From Natribaculum luteum (GTDB lineage Archaea; Halobacteriota; Halobacteria; Halobacteriales; Natrialbaceae), in contig NZ_CP095397.1 in assembly GCF_023008545.1 (NCBI RefSeq), positions 558,001 to 622,000 on the forward strand: a DNA stretch of 64,000 nt, in the 5' to 3' direction. The notes below the pieces were generated by a model. The model made no database searches and was not told the origin of the DNA. It was given only the letters and a program-made list of their open reading frames with translations. A program made the position numbers and the translations under genes. Positions 59,664 to 64,000 of this stretch are shown here, piece by piece (positions within the stretch are counted from its first letter, which is position 1; each line of letters opens with the position of its first letter).

Positions 59664-61538
59664 CTAGGCGTCGCTGCCAGCGACCGCGTCGACGTCATCG
59701 TGGCGCTCGAGGACCGCCTCGAGTTCCCGGACGCCCGGCTTCTCGCGTCGATCCGGATCGACGAGCACCTGTACCTCCTGCTCGCCGAGCGGAACGAACC
59801 CCAGATCGAGGCGTTCGGCCGTCTCCCGGAGCCCGAGGCCGGCGTCCGCCTCGCCGTCGATCACTTTCCGTGCCGGGCTCTCGTGAGCGCGCAGACCGAG
59901 TTCGAAGCCGTCGATCGCGGAGACGACCTCGTGGCGCTCGAGACTGCGCCTCTCGGCGAGGTCGGCGACGGCGTTCCCGAGACTCGTCCGCAGGCCCGAA
60001 TCAGTCGTCCGGTTGACGAGGCGGAGGTCGCGGTCGACGAGGTCGGCGAGCCCCTGGATCTCGTCGGGGTTGCCCGCCCGGACGACCAGCCCCCACTCGC
60101 GTCGCCACCGCCCGAGCACGTCCCCGTCGTCCGGTGCGAGTGGGCCAGCGACGACCGCGACGTCCGGGACGCCCTCGCGCAATCGCCGCAGCGCGGGTCG
60201 CGATCCGATCGCGAGGTAGCGGGGGTTCTCGAGGCGATCCAGCAGTCGGTTGAACGTCGGATCGTCCTCGCCGACGCCGAACAGCGTCGGCGGCCGGACG
60301 TCTGGCGAGAACAGCCGCACCGTCACGGACTCGCCCTCCTCGAGGTAGTCCGTGTCGGGGTCGACCTCCACGACGCCGTCGGCCTCCGCGAGGCTCGTCG
60401 TCGCACCGCTGCCCTTGTCGACGGGGTAGACGAGTGTCTCGCCGTCGCCGTCGTCGACGAGGCCGACCGGCATGAGTCGCATCCGGCCCTGGCTGTACCG
60501 CTCCTGGACCGCCATCGTTCCCGAGACGGTCGTCGCGGCGGGTTCGGGCAGTCCCGCGGCCTCGCGGATCGCCGGCGCGACGAACGTTCGAAAGACCATC
60601 ATCGCCGAGACGGGGTAGCCGGGGAGGCCGACGTACGCCGATCCCTCGAGTCGGCCGACGAGCATGGGCTTGCCCGGCTTGACGCTCACGCCGTGAAGCA
60701 GCAGTTCGCCCTGCTCTTCGACGACGCGGTAGATGACGTCGACGGCGCTCGCGCTCGTCGATCCCGACGAGAGCACGAGGTCGCACTCGTCGGCGGCCTC
60801 CCGGAGAATTCGCTCCATCTCCTCCGGGTCGTCGCCAGCGTGCGGGTAGAGCACCGCCTCTCCGCCCGCGTCCTCGACGCCTGCGGCGATGGTGTAGCTG
60901 TTGACGTCGTAGATCTCGCCGCGGTCGCTCGCTACGTCCTCGCCCGGCCGAACCAGTTCGTCGCCGGTCGAGACGATGCCGACGCGTGGCCGCGACCGGA
61001 CGGGAACCTCGTCGACGCCGAGGGCCGACAGCAGGCCGATCTCGCGGGGCGTGATCCGCGTCCCGGGTCCGAGCGCGCGCTCGCCCGCCGCGACGTCCGC
61101 GCCGGCGAACATCACGTTGTCGCCGGGCGCGACGCTCGTCCGAACGAGTACGTCGTCGCCGTCCGCGTCGGTCCGCTCGACGGGAACCATCGCGTCCGCC
61201 CCCGACGGCATCACTGCGCCGGTCGAGATCTCTGCTGCCTGGCCCTCGCCGACGTCGACGCCCGGTCTCTCACCAGCGTGTACCTCGCCGACGACCTCGA
61301 GGCGGGCGGGTTCGGCCTCGTCGGCACCGAACGTGTCCCGCGCGCGCAACGCGTAACCGTCGAGGCTCGCCCGGTCGAAACCGGGGACGTCGAGTTCGGC
61401 GTCCAGCCGTGCCACCAGCACTCGCCCGCGCGCGTCGGCGAGCGGGACGCGGTCGATGCCACCCTCCAGCGAGAGCGATCGGATCGCCTCTCGTGCCTCC
61501 TCCGGCGAGGCGAGGTCGCGAAACTCCTTGCGGTCCAT
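59664..61538 (-). CDS. MoeA-type molybdotransferase fused to a periplasmic-binding-like domain
   Basis: The 624-residue protein has a MoeA domain (residues 1 to about 405) with the family elements IDRVPLADARGRVL, GFDRASLDGYALRARDTFGA, EISTGAVMPSGADAMVPVE, VLSSGSTSASAVDVIYRVVEEQGELLLHGVSVKPGKP and LPGYPVSAMMVF. Residues about 425-624 form a type II periplasmic-binding-like domain (PTLFGVGEDDPTFNRLLDRL...VVAGPLAP...WGLVVRAGNPDEIQGLADLVDRDLRLVNR...GLGLRETAERLDLGFVPL). MoeA inserts molybdenum into molybdopterin. The added domain may sense molybdate or tungstate. Confidence 0.92.
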   Translation of the reverse strand: MDRKEFRDLASPEEAREAIRSLSLEGGIDRVPLADARGRVLVARLDAELDVPGFDRASLDGYALRARDTFGADEAEPARLEVVGEVHAGERPGVDVGEGQAAEISTGAVMPSGADAMVPVERTDADGDDVLVRTSVAPGDNVMFAGADVAAGERALGPGTRITPREIGLLSALGVDEVPVRSRPRVGIVSTGDELVRPGEDVASDRGEIYDVNSYTIAAGVEDAGGEAVLYPHAGDDPEEMERILREAADECDLVLSSGSTSASAVDVIYRVVEEQGELLLHGVSVKPGKPMLVGRLEGSAYVGLPGYPVSAMMVFRTFVAPAIREAAGLPEPAATTVSGTMAVQERYSQGRMRLMPVGLVDDGDGETLVYPVDKGSGATTSLAEADGVVEVDPDTDYLEEGESVTVRLFSPDVRPPTLFGVGEDDPTFNRLLDRLENPRYLAIGSRPALRRLREGVPDVAVVAGPLAPDDGDVLGRWRREWGLVVRAGNPDEIQGLADLVDRDLRLVNRTTDSGLRTSLGNAVADLAERRSLERHEVVSAIDGFELGLRAHESPARKVIDGEADAGLGLRETAERLDLGFVPLGEQEVQVLVDPDRREKPGVRELEAVLERHDDVDAVAGSDA

Positions 61539-61589
61539 GAACGTCTTTCGAACCTCGAGGGCAAAAACGTCCCCCGAACTCGCGGCTCC

Positions 61590-62273
61590 CTAGACGCCGA
61601 GTTCCGCGGCGAGGTCGTGGAACGTCTCGACGGTGAGGTCGGGGTCCGGCCCGAACGACTCCCACGGCTCGCCCTTCCGGTCGGCCCGGACGCCCTGCAT
61701 GCCCGCGTGGATCGCACCCTGGACGTCGAACCAGAGGGCGCTCACGTGGGTGATTTCCTCGATCGGCGTCCCCGTTCGGCCGGCGGCGTGACGGTACAGT
61801 TCGACGTCGGGTTTGAACGTCTCGACTTCGTGGGCGCTGATCACGCCGTCGAGGAGGTCGCCGATCCCGGCGTGGGCGACCATCGACTCGAGCATCTCCG
61901 GGTTCCCGTTCGAGAGGACGTAGACGCCGTAGCCGCCCTCGCGCAGTCGCTCGATGCCGTCTCGCACGTCGTCGAAGACGTCGAGTTCGTGGTAGACCGC
62001 CAGGATCTCGTCGCGTTCCGCAGTGGAGACGTCGGCGTCGTGGGCGTCCAGCGCGTGCTGGAGGGCATCGCGGTTCATCTCGTAAAATGGCTGGTAGGCG
62101 TCGAGATGGTTCGCCACCATCGTGTACTCGAGCGAGCGGGCGCGCCAGCGCCGCGAGACGGGTTCGGGGTCGTCGACGCGGTCGGCCAGCGCGCGTTCGG
62201 CGGCGTCGACGTCGACGAGCGTGCTGTAGGAGTCGACCGTGATCGTCGAGACGCGATCGGGTTCGAAGCCCAT
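61590..62273 (-). CDS. HAD-superfamily hydrolase, haloacid dehalogenase type II-like
   Basis: The 227-residue protein starts MGFEPDRVSTITVDSYSTLVDVDAAERAL. Motif I reads VDSYSTLVD, with Asp15 as nucleophile and Ser/Tyr replacing the second Asp, as in type II haloacid dehalogenases. Motif II is LSNGNPEML, the Lys is in EVETFKPDVELY, and motif IV region WFDVQGAIHAGMQGVRADR. A helical cap (residues 20-95) is present. Dehalogenase activity is unproven. It lies between two moeA genes. Confidence 0.83.
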   Translation of the reverse strand: MGFEPDRVSTITVDSYSTLVDVDAAERALADRVDDPEPVSRRWRARSLEYTMVANHLDAYQPFYEMNRDALQHALDAHDADVSTAERDEILAVYHELDVFDDVRDGIERLREGGYGVYVLSNGNPEMLESMVAHAGIGDLLDGVISAHEVETFKPDVELYRHAAGRTGTPIEEITHVSALWFDVQGAIHAGMQGVRADRKGEPWESFGPDPDLTVETFHDLAAELGV

Positions 62274-62347
62274 GTGTGTCGGTATCGCACACTACGACCG
62301 TAATCGCTCCGGTACCGGCGACGGGTTACCGCGGGGTCGCCGTTTCG

Positions 62348-62426
62348 TACGGACTACTGTACGTCGTTTCCGGTGCAACCGCAGGGTGGTCGCGGTTGCA
62401 CCGGTAAATCGGTACAGCAGACCGTA
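62348..62426. repeat. 79-bp palindrome with the family A-type core
   Basis: TACGGACTACTGTAC...CCGGTGCAACCGC pairs with GCGGTTGCACCGG...GTACAGCAGACCGTA. The central GCAACCGC/GCGGTTGC is shared with family A, but the outer arms are unrelated. It lies directly against the TGA stop codon of moeA on the minus strand, another repeat placed at a gene end. Confidence 0.8.
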
Positions 62427-63668
62427 TCAGGCAGGCAGCTCCCAGTCTTCGACGGCGACCGTCTCGCCCGCCGGAATTCCCTCGCGGGACTCCTCGACGA
62501 CCACCCAGCCGTCCGCGAGCGCGACGCTCGAGAGCACGCCCGACCCGCTTGCCCGCGTCGGGATCGCCACGCGCTCGCCGTCGCGCTCCTCGAGTCGGAC
62601 CCGCGCGAACGTCCGGGTGCCGGGTTCGCTCGGAATCTTGCGCTCGAGGCGGGCCTGCGTCGTCGGGTGTGGTTCGAGGGGCGCACCCTCGAGCCACCGG
62701 ATCGTGGGCCGGAGGAACTGGACGGCGTTGACGATGCAGGCGACGGGGTAGCCCGGCAGCGCGAGTACGGGCGTGTCCTCGACGATGCCCAGGCAGACGG
62801 GGTGGCCGGGTTTCAACGCGACGCCGTGGACGAGCACCTCCCCGAGGTCGTCGATCACTTCGGGCATGAGGTCGCGTTTCCCGACGGACGAGCCGCCGGT
62901 GGTGACGACGACGTCTTTCGTCAGGTCGCGCTCGATCGCGACCCGCAGCGCCTCCCTGTCGTCGGTCACGACGTCGCGGTAGGTCGCCGCCCCGCCCCAC
63001 CGCTCGACCAGTCGCGAGATCGTCAGTCCGTTGGTCTCGATCACCTCGCCCGGGTCCGGATCGTGGCTCACGAGCTCCTCGCCGGTCGGGATCACGCCGA
63101 CGGTCGGCCGTTCGGCGACGACCACGCGCTCGCGGCCGACCGACCGGAGGAGGCCGAGGTCGGACGGTCGCAGTCGGTGTCCCGGCTCGTACAGGTGCTG
63201 TCCCTCCTCGACGTCCTCGCCCGCAGGCGCGACGTTCTCCCCTTCGGCGACCGCGTCCGTGATCTCGACCTCGCCCGTCGCCTCGAGCGTCTCGGCGTGT
63301 TCGATCATCACGACGGCGTCGCCGCCCTCGGGGACTTCGCTGCCGGTGTGGACGCGAACCGCGGTCTCGGGCGCGACGTGGTCGCTCTCTGCGACGTGGA
63401 CGACAGCGGGGGAGCGATCGTTCGCGCCGAACGTGTCGCTGGCCCGGACGGCGTAGCCGTCCATCGCCGCCCGATCGTAGTGGGGGACGTTTCGGGCCGC
63501 CGTCACCGACTCGGCGAGCACCCGGCCGTCCGCTCGCTCGAGTGCGATCCGTTCCGTTCCCGGCCCCTCGACGGCCGTCACTGCCTCGCGGAGGATTTCG
63601 CGGGCGTCAGCGACCCGCGTTCGCTGTTTGAAGCCCGCTTCCGTTCGATCCCGGTCGGCTCCTTCCAT
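62427..63668 (-). CDS. moeA: Molybdopterin molybdotransferase MoeA (gephyrin-like)
   Basis: The 413-residue protein has domain II/I elements (VPHYDRAAMDGYAVRASDTFGA, VRVHTGSEVPEGGDAVVMIEHAE), the MPT-binding domain TTGGSSVGKRDLMPEVIDDLGEVLVHGVALKPGHP, LALPGYPVACIVN and the C-terminal barrel. ATG 63668 gives MEGADRDRTEAGF. It catalyses molybdate insertion into adenylylated molybdopterin in the cytosol. A second moeA with a fused binding domain lies 0.9 kb downstream, so the two may serve different metals (Mo, W) or pathways. Confidence 0.95.
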   Translation of the reverse strand: MEGADRDRTEAGFKQRTRVADAREILREAVTAVEGPGTERIALERADGRVLAESVTAARNVPHYDRAAMDGYAVRASDTFGANDRSPAVVHVAESDHVAPETAVRVHTGSEVPEGGDAVVMIEHAETLEATGEVEITDAVAEGENVAPAGEDVEEGQHLYEPGHRLRPSDLGLLRSVGRERVVVAERPTVGVIPTGEELVSHDPDPGEVIETNGLTISRLVERWGGAATYRDVVTDDREALRVAIERDLTKDVVVTTGGSSVGKRDLMPEVIDDLGEVLVHGVALKPGHPVCLGIVEDTPVLALPGYPVACIVNAVQFLRPTIRWLEGAPLEPHPTTQARLERKIPSEPGTRTFARVRLEERDGERVAIPTRASGSGVLSSVALADGWVVVEESREGIPAGETVAVEDWELPA

Positions 63669-63810
63669 ACCGTATCTCGGGTGTGCCGACGGCAAAAACG
63701 TGCGGGACGTTCGGTGGCCGTTCGCCATCGTCGGCAGTGCGTCACGACCGGGCCGAACTCGAGATCTACTGGATGAATACACTTTTCACGAGAGCGTGCG
63801 ACGGCTGGGT

Positions 63811-64000
63811 ATGCGAGTCGGACGTGCCGTGGGGATCGTCCTGTTGAGCGTCGTCGACGCGTTCGTGCCAACGGCGGTCGTCACCGGTCTCGTCTTCGTT
63901 TTCGTGACCGAACCGTTCGTGAGCGTCGACCGTCCGGTGGTCGTGACGGCGCTCGTCGCCACCCTCGTCTTCGCAGTCACGATCGGCTTCGGACTCGCCA
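63811..64000 (+). CDS. Membrane protein, 5' part (runs off the right edge)
   Basis: The first 63 residues, MRVGRAVGIVLLSVVDAFVPTAVVTGLVFVFVTEPFVSVDRPVVVTALVATLVFAVTIGFGLA, hold two membrane helices. The gene continues past the end of the window. No family can be assigned from this part. It is divergent from moeA with about 140 bp between. Confidence 0.6.
   Translation, partial: MRVGRAVGIVLLSVVDAFVPTAVVTGLVFVFVTEPFVSVDRPVVVTALVATLVFAVTIGFGLA

Noticed and set aside
1-64000. CRISPR array
   Set aside because: No series of short direct repeats with regular spacers was found. The palindromic families are dispersed and single at each site.

Overview
The window comes from a haloarchaeal chromosome. 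The flanks are very GC-rich, the proteins are acidic (runs of D and E), ribosomal proteins eS24 and eS31, a Kae1-Bud32 fusion and an archaeal DnaG are present, and several genes have TATA-like boxes about 25 nt upstream of the start codon with little or no leader. The frequent CTCGAG-containing codon pairs resemble Natrialba/Natrinema-type genomes, but I cannot name the genus.

Layout. 1-29.9 kb is core chromosome: the 5' part of mobA, two UspA-type genes, uvrA, an ABC-2 exporter locus, a GNAT, a beta-propeller protein, the eS24-eS31-kae1/bud32 group, an FAD oxidoreductase, an ASCH protein, an MFS carrier, thrB, a HAD phosphatase, pdxS, an acetoacetate-decarboxylase-like gene, a DUF1405 membrane protein, valS and an MMPL/RND protein. 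29.9-44.1 kb is a 14.2 kb integrative element of visibly lower GC, bounded by 54-bp direct repeats (attL 29884-29937, attR 44040-44093). It is inserted in the 5' end of a protein-coding gene for an HFX_2341-type regulator. It carries a tyrosine integrase next to attR, a phiH1-repressor-like winged helix with two palindromic operators, a SWIM zinc-finger pair, a PLD-family nuclease-like protein, a 920-residue protein joining a Tat signal, a PQQ-type propeller, a probable membrane helix, coiled coils and an Mrr-type nuclease, a helicase-like replication protein beside a large dyad and a G-rich tract, and an IS1595-type element that has split a small gene. 44.1-45.2 kb is another lower-GC patch holding a 39-residue protein and a 222-residue protein with an R-x4-H motif. 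45.2-64 kb returns to core: an SSS transporter with its DUF3311 partner, a membrane-anchored HTH protein, dnaG, DUF92, two cis-prenyltransferase homologues (one without catalytic residues), hemA, pterin dehydratase, an LWR-salt protein, HAD proteins, an HTH_10 regulator and two moeA paralogues.

Main points. (1) The two att copies encode the same 19 N-terminal residues and differ only at wobble positions. Integration therefore keeps the host protein intact but exchanges its promoter, and it places the former host promoter upstream of the integrase. (2) The propeller-membrane-Mrr protein looks like a sensor-effector with an exported sensor and a cytoplasmic nuclease, next to a PLD protein, and may be an undescribed defence module. 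(3) Two families of palindromic repeats (82 bp and about 110 bp, three copies each) and a related 79-bp palindrome sit directly on the stop codons of genes. (4) An adjacent catalytic/non-catalytic cis-prenyltransferase pair suggests a heteromeric enzyme.
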